From assembly GCF_000621665.1 (NCBI RefSeq), contig NZ_JHXQ01000004.1:248001-312000 (forward strand): a stretch of 64,000 bases of DNA, given 5' to 3'. This DNA is from Allorhizobium undicola ORS 992 = ATCC 700741 (GTDB taxonomy: Bacteria; Pseudomonadota; Alphaproteobacteria; Rhizobiales; Rhizobiaceae). The notes beneath the pieces are model-generated. The model saw nothing but the letters and a program-made list of their open reading frames with translations. It searched no databases and was not told the origin of the DNA. The stretch's first letter is position 1; every line of letters begins with the position of its first letter. Both the position numbers and the translations under genes were made by a program. Of this stretch, positions 47,189 to 55,547 are shown piece after piece.

Positions 47189-48258
47189 TCATCGACGATT
47201 CCGCCAGCGTCCGGCAAACGCTGGTGCAGGTTCTGGAACAGGATCCCTCCATCGAGGTCATGGGCACCGCCTCCGACCCCTTTGTCGCGGCCCGGAAGAT
47301 TGCCGAGGAAGTGCCGGATGTCATTACGCTGGATGTGGAAATGCCGCGCATGGATGGCATCACCTTCCTGCGGAAGCTGATGGCGCAAAGACCCATTCCG
47401 GTGGTGATGTGCTCCTCGCTGACCGAAAAGGGTAGCGAAACGCTGATGCAGGCGCTGGAAGCGGGAGCGGTCGATATTCTTCTCAAACCGCGTCTGGGCG
47501 CGGCCGACCATCTGGCGGAACAGGCCGCCCATATCTGCGACGTGGTGAAAAGTGCCGCCCATGCGCGGCTGGACCGCAGAAGCGGCCTGCGGCGGCATAC
47601 GGAACCGAGCGTCATGACGCCCGAGCAGAAGCTGACGGCCGATGTCATGCTGCCGCCGCCTTCCGGCCGGGCCATGGCGCGCACCACGGAAATGGTGGTG
47701 TGTATCGGCGCCTCCACCGGCGGCACGGAGGCCTTGCGGGAGGTGCTGGAAAAATTACCGGCCAACACCCCCGGCATCGTGATTGTCCAGCACATGCCCG
47801 AACAGTTTACCGCCGCCTTTGCCAAGCGGCTCAACAGCCTGTGCAACATGGATGTCAAGGAGGCGGAAGATGGCGATCCGGTGCTGCGCGGCCATGTGCT
47901 GATCGCCCCCGGCAATCGCCACATGATGCTGGAGCGCCAGGGCGCGCGCTATCACGTGTCCGTTCGAACCGGCCCGCTGGTATCCCGCCATCGGCCCTCC
48001 GTGGACGTGCTTTTCCGCTCTGCCGCCCATTCAGCCGGCGCCAATGCCATGGGCATCATCATGACTGGCATGGGCGACGATGGCGCCCGCGGCCTGAAGG
48101 AAATGCAAAATGCCGGCGCAATGACCGTGGCACAGGACGAAGCCACCTCCATCGTCTTCGGAATGCCCAAGGAGGCCATCGCCCATGGCGGCGTCAGAAA
48201 GATCGCGCCACTGCACCAGCTCGGCCATGAAATCCTCACGGAAGACCAGCGGCGCTAA
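47164..48258 (+). CDS. cheB: Chemotaxis methylesterase/deamidase CheB
   Basis: 364 residues. The N-terminal receiver has phosphoacceptor Asp in [11 protein letters not shown] (about 56) and a Pro/Ser linker (about 140-170). The C-terminal methylesterase has the triad Ser in [12 protein letters not shown] (about 184), His in IVQHMPEQF (about 209) and Asp in GMGDDGARG (about 304). It pairs with CheR for adaptation. It is the last gene of the tightly overlapping run; a 190-bp gap precedes the ParA-like gene. Confidence 0.95.
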   Translation: MPRKTRVLIIDDSASVRQTLVQVLEQDPSIEVMGTASDPFVAARKIAEEVPDVITLDVEMPRMDGITFLRKLMAQRPIPVVMCSSLTEKGSETLMQALEAGAVDILLKPRLGAADHLAEQAAHICDVVKSAAHARLDRRSGLRRHTEPSVMTPEQKLTADVMLPPPSGRAMARTTEMVVCIGASTGGTEALREVLEKLPANTPGIVIVQHMPEQFTAAFAKRLNSLCNMDVKEAEDGDPVLRGHVLIAPGNRHMMLERQGARYHVSVRTGPLVSRHRPSVDVLFRSAAHSAGANAMGIIMTGMGDDGARGLKEMQNAGAMTVAQDEATSIVFGMPKEAIAHGGVRKIAPLHQLGHEILTEDQRR

Positions 48259-48307
48259 CATTTCATTGTTTCACAGATACAGAGAAACATTCTACCTCTC
48301 GGTTTCC

Positions 48308-48342
48308 AGGCATTTCCAGAGGCAAAACCGGACACAATCATA
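48308..48342. repeat. Partial family B repeat
   Basis: GCATTTCCAGAGGCAAAACCGGACACAATC resembles the left half of the 32274 element. It lies in the cheB-parA gap, suggesting a separate promoter for parA downstream of an old repeat insertion. Confidence 0.5.
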
Positions 48343-48448
48343 AGCTTCAAACAAGTCAACGCAGGCACAGAGTAGGACTTGTATCGCCGTGTCCCTTCAG
48401 GCGTAGCCCTCAAGATTGCGGCAATCATCACGATGACAGGGGTCGGGC

Positions 48449-49132
48449 ATGTCCATCATAACCTTTGCCAACACCAAAGGCGGCGCAGGCAAGACCACTG
48501 CGGTTCTGCTGCTGGCAACGGAGCTTGCACGCCGGGGCCGCAGCGTTGCCATCATCGACACCGATCCGCAAAGATGGATTTCACGCTGGTTCGAAGAGGC
48601 CCCGCCCTGCGCAAACCTGACCGTGGCAACCTATGTTTCCGTGGCAGCTCTCCAGCGCACAATTACGGGCGTGAGCCGCGAGGCCGACCATGTCATCGTC
48701 GATCTTCCGGGCGCACAATCGCCTCTTCTGGCCACCGCACTCGGCCTCTCCGATCATGTCGTCATTCCCATTCAAGGTAGCGCCATGGACGCACAGGGCG
48801 GCGCGCAGGTTATCGAGCTTTTGCAATATCTCGATCGTCGCGCCGGCATTTCCATTCCCTTCTCCGTCCTGCTTTCGCGCGTCAATTCGCTCGTGACCAC
48901 CCACAGCCTACAGGCGGTGAAAAACCTGCTGGCGGAACGGGCCGTTCATGTTCTGGATACGCCGATCATCGAGCGCAGCGCCTTTCGCGACATGTTCGAA
49001 TTCCGCCGCCCCCTGCATATGCTGGATCACCGCAAGGTCAGCAATCTGCCAAAGGCGCTTGCCAATACGGAAGCCTATACCAATGAAATCCTCGCACTTC
49101 TGCCGGCAGCGTCCCGAACGCAGGCCGCCTGA
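48449..49132 (+). CDS. ParA/MinD-type ATPase linked to chemosensory genes
   Basis: 227 residues. It has deviant Walker A ANTKGGAGKTTAVLL (signature Lys 10, Lys 15), IIDTDPQRWISRWF and VIVDLPGAQSPLL (Walker B region), ending in an Ala-rich helix. It resembles short ParA ATPases such as PpfA of Rhodobacter sphaeroides, which places soluble chemoreceptor clusters, and VirC1. No parB or centromere-like repeats are nearby, so plasmid partitioning is unlikely. The start is ATG 48449 (GGGGTCGGGC upstream). The neighbouring soluble receptor-like gene is the probable cargo; this is inference. Confidence 0.88.
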   Translation: MSIITFANTKGGAGKTTAVLLLATELARRGRSVAIIDTDPQRWISRWFEEAPPCANLTVATYVSVAALQRTITGVSREADHVIVDLPGAQSPLLATALGLSDHVVIPIQGSAMDAQGGAQVIELLQYLDRRAGISIPFSVLLSRVNSLVTTHSLQAVKNLLAERAVHVLDTPIIERSAFRDMFEFRRPLHMLDHRKVSNLPKALANTEAYTNEILALLPAASRTQAA

Positions 49133-49487
49133 AGGCCAGGCTGGCGGTCTATTCCCGAAGCTCGCAAGGCTTGAAAAAAATCAAGCAGAAACAACGTAAA
49201 TAAAGCTCCGTTCCCCTCGGAGATTTACCAGCTATTGTTCTTTTCCCGATAGAGTGTGCCAGATGCCGAGGGATGGCCGTGCGCAATGACAAATTGTCTT
49301 GCAGCCTCCCCAGGCGAGATGCGGGATTTGAAGCGTGACGCACTCCTTCGGGACCTTTGCCGCACGCATCAGGCCATCGGATCGAAGGACGGAGCCCGGT
49401 TTTCCGTCCGAATATGCGTAAGAACAGAAAGCTGGGGGCACCGGCGCACCTCTGCGGTGCGTGCCGTTACTCCAAGAGGGGTTTGCC
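49133..49487. other. Gap between the ParA-like and receptor-like genes
   Basis: 355 bp. I see no convincing ORF. A short fragment at about 49391-49425 (GCCCGGTTTTCCGTCCGAAT) is a decayed family B repeat. Presumably the promoter of the next gene lies here. Confidence 0.5.
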
Positions 49488-51203
49488 GTGCGTCATCAAA
49501 CGAAGTCATACATGTCGAACCCGTCCGTGACGGGCACATTGCCCTCGCTGCTGACCTCGGCCCATGCGCGGCTGGAAAAATCCTTTCTGGAGGGTGGGGC
49601 GGCGCTGGTTTCGGTGACGGAAATCATCAACAGCCTGATGGAAATCATGAACCGGCTGACCGGCTTTTTCGATGGCCAGACCAGCCGCAAGACCATAGAC
49701 GGCTTGCGCCGTACCGTTTGCGACCTTGCACTGCTGCCAAGCCTGGCTGAGACACGCCAGACGTCCTTCAAGCAGATTACCGACCTCTGCGACTCCGCCC
49801 GCGACCACGTGGCCGACATGCGCGAGATCATCCGCTATCTCGGCACCTTTGCGATCACGGTAAAAATCACCGGCGCGGGCCTTGCCGAATTTTCAGGTTT
49901 CGCCGAGGAAATCCGCGAGCGCATTCAATCGGGCGCCTCCGAAATCGGCCGGTTTGCCGAACAGCTCAACGGAATGCATCAGCAACTCGATACGGCACGC
50001 ACCTTTGCCGATGGCGTCTTGACGGAATTTCAGGACACCATTCCCGCCATCGTCGCCAGCCTCGAAGCCAGCTCCGCCAACCTCACCCGCGAACATCAGG
50101 CCATGGCCGCAGTGGCGCAGGAAGTCAAATCCATCGCCAGCGGCATCCAGGGTAAGGTTGCCACGGTTCTTTCCGCCCTGCAAATCGGTGACATCACCCG
50201 CCAGCGGCTTGAGCATGTTCAATCCAGCCTGGAATTTCTGGACGAGCATCTGGCCGCCAGCGGCTCCTTCAGCAACGGCGATGCCGAGCGGGTCAAGCAG
50301 GCCATTCTGCATCTTGCCCATGCCCAGCTTACCGATACGCTTGCGGACTTCCGGCAGAAATGCGCCGCCATTTTCCAGACGATCTCCAGCTTCACCACCG
50401 ATGCCGCCCGCATTCTGGCGCTGCGCGACGAGATGAAGGAGGAAGACGAGAGCCTGCTGCACAAGATGCAGGCCGATATTCGCCGGGCCTGCGGACTTTC
50501 CCAGCGGGTGCAGGAACGCAGCCAGGAGTCAGACGGTCTGGTCAGCTCCGTGACCCAGACCGCCCAGCAGCTTCTGGAAGGCATTGAAACCATTCGCGCC
50601 ATCAAGACCGATATTCACTATATGGCGCTGAACTCCAACCTGCGCTGTTCTCGTCTGGGCGATGCCGGACGCTCGGTAAATGTCGTCAGCGGCGAGCTGC
50701 GCACCTTTGCCGCCAAGCTGGAAACCCCCGCCGACGCCATTGTCGAAGACATGCGCAAGGTGGAGCAGGCAACCATGACGCTCACCACCGACGAAGCGGG
50801 TGACATCGACCATATTCACGAGCCGCTGCAATGCGCGCTCGACGCGCTGGAAACCGTATCCACCCAGATGGATGAGGGACTTGGGGAGTTTTCTGCACAG
50901 GGACAGCAGGTTTTCAGCCGGATCAACGCTGCCGTGTCCAAACTGGACTTCAAGGATCAGTTGGCCGACATGCTGCAATCCTGCCTGGATAGGCTGGAGC
51001 CGCAACTGGCCGAACGCCCCGCCACCCACGATCTCGAACCGCTGATGGGCCATTTGAGCCAGCGAATCTTCGCAATTTACACCATGGCGCAGGAGCGTGC
51101 CCTGCATCAGCAATTGCTGCCCTTTGCAAAGACCTCAGAACCGGCCCCCTCAACGGCAACTGCGCAGGACGATGACGAGCTGCTTGCCGCAGCGTTGTTT
51201 TGA
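49488..51203 (+). CDS. Soluble chemoreceptor-like protein with degenerate signalling tip
   Basis: 571 residues, all predicted helical, with no membrane segment or signal peptide. The first ~225 residues are coiled helices (FAITVKITGAGLAEFSGFAEEI). LQIGDITRQRLEHV (about 231-244) resembles the QDxxxQ helix of CheZ and related proteins. The segment IKTDIHYMALNSNLRC and GRSVNVVSGELRTFA (about 372-408) follows the MCP tip pattern (Q-LALNAAIEAARAGE-GFAVVA-EVR) but is strongly diverged. A second helix KLDFKDQLADMLQSC (about 485-499) echoes the first motif. GTG 49488 has AGAGGGG upstream; ATG 49512 is the alternative. It lies downstream of cheB and the ParA-like gene. CheA coupling is doubtful given the altered tip. 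Confidence 0.75.
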   Translation: MRHQTKSYMSNPSVTGTLPSLLTSAHARLEKSFLEGGAALVSVTEIINSLMEIMNRLTGFFDGQTSRKTIDGLRRTVCDLALLPSLAETRQTSFKQITDLCDSARDHVADMREIIRYLGTFAITVKITGAGLAEFSGFAEEIRERIQSGASEIGRFAEQLNGMHQQLDTARTFADGVLTEFQDTIPAIVASLEASSANLTREHQAMAAVAQEVKSIASGIQGKVATVLSALQIGDITRQRLEHVQSSLEFLDEHLAASGSFSNGDAERVKQAILHLAHAQLTDTLADFRQKCAAIFQTISSFTTDAARILALRDEMKEEDESLLHKMQADIRRACGLSQRVQERSQESDGLVSSVTQTAQQLLEGIETIRAIKTDIHYMALNSNLRCSRLGDAGRSVNVVSGELRTFAAKLETPADAIVEDMRKVEQATMTLTTDEAGDIDHIHEPLQCALDALETVSTQMDEGLGEFSAQGQQVFSRINAAVSKLDFKDQLADMLQSCLDRLEPQLAERPATHDLEPLMGHLSQRIFAIYTMAQERALHQQLLPFAKTSEPAPSTATAQDDDELLAAALF

Positions 51204-51248
51204 GCACTTTCAGGAAAAGTGTAGGAACGGTTTTCCTGAAAATGCTCT
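51202..51248. repeat. Family B repeat at a convergent gene end
   Basis: GAGCACTTTCAGGAAAAGTG...ACGGTTTTCCTGAAAATGCTC. It overlaps the TGA of the receptor-like gene (51201-51203) and the TAG of the 53-aa ORF on the other strand (51247-51249), so the repeat supplies both gene ends. Confidence 0.8.
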
Positions 51249-51408
51249 AGTGCAGCGTGCCGGTTTCGAGATTGCCATCGAGAATGCGGTAAACTTCCTG
51301 AAGCGCGCTTACCAGAACGTCGGTCAGTGAGTCCATCTCCTGCGCCAGCACGAGGGCGGCGAGATTGGAGTTTTCCATGGTCACTTCCGGTTCGAAATCA
51401 TCCGACAT
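51247..51408 (-). CDS. Unrecognised 53-aa acidic protein
   Basis: Translated by hand: MSDDFEPEVTMENSNLAALV, then a helical segment with LAQEMDSLTDVLVSALQEVY, ending GNLETGTLH. ATG 51408 has AGGA 6 bases upstream. The product is strongly acidic and predicted mostly helical, with no membrane segment. I do not recognise a family. It is convergent with the soluble receptor-like gene. Its size and charge would fit a small partner or regulatory peptide, but that is speculation. The good ribosome-binding site and non-random codon third positions favour a real gene. Confidence 0.6.
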   Translation of the reverse strand: MSDDFEPEVTMENSNLAALVLAQEMDSLTDVLVSALQEVYRILDGNLETGTLH

Positions 51409-51790
51409 TGCTGTTCCTGTGTCCCCGGCATCATGCCGATCTCATCTGACGCGCCATCTTCATGATGGTTAACGCAGAGCAGCTTCGATTCGTTGTTTAG
51501 AACATCAGGTCGCAAAGTGTAAGCGAATTTCGGAAAATTCTATGTAAAAACAAAAAGCTAGAACCACAAATCCTGCCTCGAAACCGATGCCGTCATCAAG
51601 GAAGCGCCTGAAAATCAAGCGGATTTGGAGCCCCGGCCTCAAGGTTCAACCCTTTCGATCGGATGTTCGGCACTCAGGATAAGCAGGCAGGCTTGCGCCG
51701 GGCTTGATGCGCCCTGGCAGGGAGAAATCGTCCGGCAACCTACCGGAAGGGCAAGGGCGGGGATACGGCCATCCCCGCCGGGAGCAGTCT
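51409..51790. other. Gap between the small ORF and htpG
   Basis: 382 bp with no supported ORF. A hairpin at 51756-51779 (GGCGGGGAT/ATCCCCGCC) lies just after the htpG stop on the minus strand. It may act as a weak terminator but lacks a T-run. Confidence 0.5.
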
Positions 51791-53686
51791 TCAGGCACTC
51801 AGTGCCTTGGTAAAGACGCGGGCCAAGCGCTCGGCAAAGCCACGCGGATCGGCGGGCTTGTCGCCATCCAGGATCTTCGCCTGATCATAGAGCAAATGCA
51901 CCGCATCATCCTGCAAGGCGGGATTGGCCGTTGCACCGGCAATAGCCTTGACGAGCGGATGATCGGCATTGATTTCCAGAATCGGCCTTGTTGCGGTTTT
52001 CAGCTGTCCGGCCCCTTGCAGCAGTTTTTCCAACTGGCGGTCATAGCCGGTTTCCGGCGCGACAAGGCAGACGGCGCTTTCGGTCAGCCGGTCGGAATGA
52101 ATGACATCCGACACTTCATCCTTCAGCTTCTCCTTGGCCAGCGCGATCAGGCTTGCCACCTCCGCCTTGGTCTCCGGGCTTTTTTCCTCTGCCTTTTCCT
52201 CCGGCTTGGCAAACTGCGCCAGATCGGCCGCGCCCTGGCTCACCGATTTGAAGCCCTTGCCCTCGAACTCCGGAGCATTCATCACCCAGAAATTATCGAT
52301 CGGGTCTGTCAGCAGCAAGACCTCGATGCCGCGCGCCCGGAAGCCTTCCAACTGCGGCGAGGCCTTCAACTGCTCAAGGCTGCTGCCCGCCAGATAATAG
52401 ATGGAGGACTGCCCATCCTTGGCATTTTTCAGATACTCCGCCAGCGAACGCAAACCTTCGCCGGATGTGGTGTGGAAGCGGGCAAGCCCAAGCAATTGCG
52501 TCTTGCGTTCGAAATCATCGTATAGCCCTTCCTTCAGCACGGAGCCGAAGATCTCCCAGAATTTCAGATAGGCTTCAGCGTCATTTTCCGCCTGCTTTTC
52601 CAGCGCCGTCAGGATGCGGCTGGTGACGCCCTTGCGGATCGCGCCAAGAATGGGGCTGTCCTGAATCATCTCGCGGGAAATGTTGAGCGGCAGATCGGCC
52701 GTATCCACCAGACCGCGCACGAAGCGCAGATAACGCGGCACCAGTTCGGCGTCATCGGTAATGAAAACGCGCTTTACATAAAGCTTCATCCGCCCCTTGC
52801 GGTCCGGGTCGAAGAGGTCGAAGGGCGCTGTGGCCGGAACGAAGGCCAGCGCGGTATATTCATGGCGGCCTTCGGCGCGGAAATGCACCGTCAGCGCCGG
52901 ATCGTCATACTGGCCGGAAACGCCACGATAGAAATCAGCATATTCCTCCTTCGTCACATCGTTTCTGGATTTCGTCCAGAGCGCGGTGCCATCGGTGATC
53001 TGCTGCGGCTCCTCGCCTTGTTTTTCGACAATGCGGATCGGCACCGGCACATGGCCGGACTGCTGCTTGACGATGCGCTCCACCGTCCAGCGGCTGACAT
53101 AGGTCTTTGCGTCCTCGTTGAGATGCAGGGTGATGCGCGTGCCGCGGGCCGGTGCGTCAGCCACATCGAGAGGGCTCACCGAATAGCTGCCCTTGCCATC
53201 GGAAGACCAGAGCCAGGCTTCCTCTTGCCCAGCGCGACGGGAGGCAACGTCCACCTGGTCCGCAACCATGAAACATGAATAGAAACCGACGCCAAACTGG
53301 CCGATCAACTGCGCTCCCTCGCCCGCCTTGTTGGCCTCGATACGCTCCATGAAGGCGCGGGTGCCGGAGCGGGCAATGGTGCCAAGCGCTTCGATCATTT
53401 CGTCACGGCTCATACCGATGCCGTTATCCTCGATGACAATATGTCGATTGTCGCTGTCGAGCTTCAGCAGAATGCGCGCATCCGGATCATCCGTCAGCAG
53501 CGAGGGGTTGGTAATGGCCTCGTAGCGCAGCTTTTCGCAGGCATCTGCGGCGTTCGAAATCAACTCACGGAGAAAAACGTCCTTATCGGAATAGACCGAA
53601 TGGACCATCATATGCAGAAGGCGGGCAACGTCGGCCTCAAAGACATGGGCTTCGCTTACTGGCTTTTCCGCAGTGGCGGTGGTCAT
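51791..53686 (-). CDS. htpG: Hsp90 chaperone HtpG
   Basis: 631-residue ATP-driven chaperone dimer. The N-terminal GHKL ATPase has ELISNAADACEKLRYEA, IEDNGIGMSRDEM, GTIARSGTRAF and IGQFGVGFYSCFMVAD. The middle domain has KLYVKRVFITDDAELVPRYLRFVRG and LPLNISREMIQDSP. The C-terminal dimerisation region is shorter, as usual for bacterial forms. ATG 53686 with GGGAG upstream is preferred over 53707. Single gene, unrelated to the chemotaxis genes on its left. Confidence 0.97.
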   Translation of the reverse strand: MTTATAEKPVSEAHVFEADVARLLHMMVHSVYSDKDVFLRELISNAADACEKLRYEAITNPSLLTDDPDARILLKLDSDNRHIVIEDNGIGMSRDEMIEALGTIARSGTRAFMERIEANKAGEGAQLIGQFGVGFYSCFMVADQVDVASRRAGQEEAWLWSSDGKGSYSVSPLDVADAPARGTRITLHLNEDAKTYVSRWTVERIVKQQSGHVPVPIRIVEKQGEEPQQITDGTALWTKSRNDVTKEEYADFYRGVSGQYDDPALTVHFRAEGRHEYTALAFVPATAPFDLFDPDRKGRMKLYVKRVFITDDAELVPRYLRFVRGLVDTADLPLNISREMIQDSPILGAIRKGVTSRILTALEKQAENDAEAYLKFWEIFGSVLKEGLYDDFERKTQLLGLARFHTTSGEGLRSLAEYLKNAKDGQSSIYYLAGSSLEQLKASPQLEGFRARGIEVLLLTDPIDNFWVMNAPEFEGKGFKSVSQGAADLAQFAKPEEKAEEKSPETKAEVASLIALAKEKLKDEVSDVIHSDRLTESAVCLVAPETGYDRQLEKLLQGAGQLKTATRPILEINADHPLVKAIAGATANPALQDDAVHLLYDQAKILDGDKPADPRGFAERLARVFTKALSA

Positions 53687-53773
53687 GATGTAACTCCCGG
53701 AAAACAAACTTTGCGGCCTTCAGGTGGCGAAACATCGCGTGTTTTTCAAGAGAGACATGTCTTCGGGTTGCAT

Positions 53774-53804
53774 GAAAAAGGCGCCTGCGATGTCGCAGGC
53801 GCCT
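53774..53804 (-). terminator. Terminator of bfr
   Basis: AGGCGCCTGCGA / TCGCAGGCGCCT (53779-53804) with a 2-base loop, followed on the minus strand by TTTTTC. A family B repeat separates it from the bfr stop. Confidence 0.85.
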
Positions 53805-53810
53805 GAGTGA

Positions 53811-53856
53811 GAGCATTTTCAGGAAAAGCGGAAGCCCGCTTGCGCTTTTCCTGCAA
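53811..53856. repeat. Family B repeat downstream of bfr
   Basis: GAGCATTTTCAGGAAAAGCG...TGCGCTTTTCCTGC: a copy of the 20076 element in which the centre has diverged to GCCCGCTTGC. Confidence 0.75.
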
Positions 53857-53859
53857 GTC

Positions 53860-54354
53860 TCAATGATCGGATTCGACCGCGTCGGCGGAATCAGCGTTGA
53901 GCTGACCGTATTTTTCTTCGCCGAGCTTGGACAGGAGTTCAAGCTGCGTTTCAAGGAAGTCGATATGACCTTCCTCATCCATCAGCAGCTGTTCGAACAG
54001 CTTCATGGAAACATAGTCACCGGCTTGGGAACAGATGTCGCGGGATTCCTTGTAGGACGTGCGGGCGTCATATTCGCCAGCCAGATCGGCTTCCAGAACT
54101 TCCTTGACGTTCTGACCAATGCGCAGCGGAGCAAGCGTCTGAAGGTTCGGATGACCTTCCAGGAAGATGATGCGGGCAACGATCTTGTCGGCGTGCTGCA
54201 TTTCCTCGATGGATTCGGCGCGTTCCTTCTTGGCCAGCTTCGTGTAGCCCCAGTCTTCCAGCAGCCGGTAATGCAGCCAATACTGGTTTACAGCGCCCAG
54301 CTCGAGAAACAGAGCCTGGTTCAAACGTTCAATGACCTTTGCATCGCCCTTCAT
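53860..54354 (-). CDS. bfr: Bacterioferritin
   Basis: 24-mer iron-storage haemoprotein subunit, 164 residues. Ferroxidase ligands align with E. coli Bfr: Glu 18 ([10 protein letters not shown]), Glu 51 and His 54 (IEEMQHAD), then [12 protein letters not shown] (about 94) and [11 protein letters not shown] (about 127-130). Met 52 is in place to bind haem between subunits. The Irr-type box lies 72-87 bp upstream, so iron-dependent repression by Irr is likely. The bfd-like gene lies upstream on the same strand and probably serves iron release. Confidence 0.97.
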   Translation of the reverse strand: MKGDAKVIERLNQALFLELGAVNQYWLHYRLLEDWGYTKLAKKERAESIEEMQHADKIVARIIFLEGHPNLQTLAPLRIGQNVKEVLEADLAGEYDARTSYKESRDICSQAGDYVSMKLFEQLLMDEEGHIDFLETQLELLSKLGEEKYGQLNADSADAVESDH

Positions 54355-54425
54355 CGGGGTTGCTCCTATCTATGGTTGATTTGGCGCGATAAAAGCAGGA
54401 AGCCGCAGAAAAGTCGAGAGGCTTT

Positions 54426-54441
54426 TTTAGAACGATTCCAA
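54426..54441. promoter_or_regulatory. Irr-type iron control element (ICE) upstream of bfr
   Basis: TTTAGAACGATTCCAA fits the rhizobial ICE pattern TTTAGAA-N3-TTCTAA with one change. It lies 72-87 bp before the bfr start, the place expected for an Irr operator. bfr is a known Irr-repressed gene in Rhizobiales. Confidence 0.7.
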
Positions 54442-54454
54442 TTTATTTTCTGGA

Positions 54455-54484
54455 CATAAAAAATCCCCGACGAAGCGGGGATTT
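54455..54484 (-). terminator. Terminator of the bfd-like gene
   Basis: AAATCCCC / GGGGATTT around an 8-base loop (54461-54484), followed on the minus strand by a T-run (A-run on the plus strand). It lies 20 bp after the stop. Confidence 0.85.
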
Positions 54485-54503
54485 GACCAACACAAACGAA
54501 AGT

Positions 54504-54815
54504 TCAGGCGCGGTTCGCCATACGGTTTCGCCGTTCGATGATCTCGGTTTTCTGCTCCTGCTGAAACTGCTTCAGCCGCTGCATGAAATCGACGACCTTC
54601 TCGTCATCGGCCTTGCGCGCCGCGTGATAGGCTTCGGTGGTGGAAACGATGATGTCCACGACGTTCGGAAAGCAGCCACAGCAGCGGCCACGCTTTTCCA
54701 TGGCATGGTAAACCTTCGCCGGAACGATCAACTGCCAACAGTCCTCGTCCAGCATCTCCGTGATCGTGTCACGGATTTCCTTGTCGGTTATAAAATTGCA
54801 GCTACAGACCAGCAT
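54504..54815 (-). CDS. bfd: BFD-type [2Fe-2S] protein (bacterioferritin-associated ferredoxin-like)
   Basis: 103 residues. The N-terminal BFD-like domain has MLVCSCNFITDKEI (Cys 4, 6) and GRCCGCFPNVV (Cys 45, 46, 48), giving four or five candidate cluster ligands. The second pair is CCxC rather than the CxxC of E. coli Bfd, and the C-terminal half is a basic helix (RLKQFQQEQKTEIIERR) longer than in Bfd. In E. coli, Bfd reduces the ferric core of bacterioferritin to release iron. It sits upstream of bfr with its own terminator between them. The role is inferred from domain and neighbour. Confidence 0.85.
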   Translation of the reverse strand: MLVCSCNFITDKEIRDTITEMLDEDCWQLIVPAKVYHAMEKRGRCCGCFPNVVDIIVSTTEAYHAARKADDEKVVDFMQRLKQFQQEQKTEIIERRNRMANRA

Positions 54816-54903
54816 GATACGGGCACTTCAAACCTGACAACCACTATCGTCTTTTATGCAAAACAGGACGGCGATTGTCAAGAAAGATTCACAAACAGTT
54901 CGT

Positions 54904-55386
54904 TCAGACCCGATGATAGGGATGACCCGAAAGGATCGTCACGGCCCGGTAAAGCTGTTCTGCCAGCAGAATTCGCACGATCTGGTGCGGCCAGGTGAGC
55001 TTGCCCAGATTGAGCGTCAGATCTGCCCGCTGCCGAAGGCCGGGATCGAGACCATCGGCGCCGCCAATGACCAGCACCATGTCCCGCTTGCCGTTATCCT
55101 TGTGCAGCCCCACGAAGGCTGCAAACTCTTCGCTGTCCATACTCTTGCCGCGCTCATCGAGCGCAACAAGCAAAGCATTGGCGGGAATGGCCTTTTCCAT
55201 TTCGGCAGCTTCCTCGCGCTTGCGCGTATCAGTGTTCGAGGCGCGGCTTTCCACCAGTTCCGTAACCCGCGAGAAGTCAAGGCCACAGGCAGGCCCTGCC
55301 TTGGCGAAGCGATCCAGATAACGGGCGACAAGATCCTTTTCAGGACCGGCCTTCAACCGGCCCACAGCTATGATGCCTACCCGCAT
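54904..55386 (-). CDS. rlmH: 23S rRNA pseudouridine-1915 N3-methyltransferase RlmH
   Basis: SPOUT-class methyltransferase acting on helix 69 of assembled 70S ribosomes. 160 residues, normal. It has MRVGIIAVGRLKAGPEKDLV at the start, LLVALDERGKSMDSEEFA, the knot motif VIGGADGLDP and LTWPHQIVRILLAEQLYRA, ending in the family-typical GHPYHR. It is downstream of rsfS on the same strand, the usual alphaproteobacterial order. A family B repeat lies between them. Confidence 0.96.
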   Translation of the reverse strand: MRVGIIAVGRLKAGPEKDLVARYLDRFAKAGPACGLDFSRVTELVESRASNTDTRKREEAAEMEKAIPANALLVALDERGKSMDSEEFAAFVGLHKDNGKRDMVLVIGGADGLDPGLRQRADLTLNLGKLTWPHQIVRILLAEQLYRAVTILSGHPYHRV

Positions 55387-55406
55387 GATTGTTTTCCCGC
55401 ATATGA

Positions 55407-55451
55407 GAGCATTTCAGGAAAAGCGGAAACCGGTTTTCCATCCGAAAATGC
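55407..55451. repeat. Family B repeat between rsfS and rlmH
   Basis: GAGCATTTCAGGAAAAGCGG...CGGTTTTCCATCCGAAAATGC: another copy of the 20076 element, inserted inside an otherwise continuous gene string. Confidence 0.8.
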
Positions 55452-55547
55452 CCAAAAACCTCCCTCCCATAAACCCATGGGTTCGCAAGAGCAATCACTC
55501 AGCCAGATCGAAGGGCATTGCCGGTCGGTCTGGACGGTGCGGGCTTG

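Noticed and set aside
48449-49132. ParA gene considered as a plasmid or chromosome partition locus
   Set aside because: No parB, no centromere-like repeats and no replication gene nearby; context is chemosensory.
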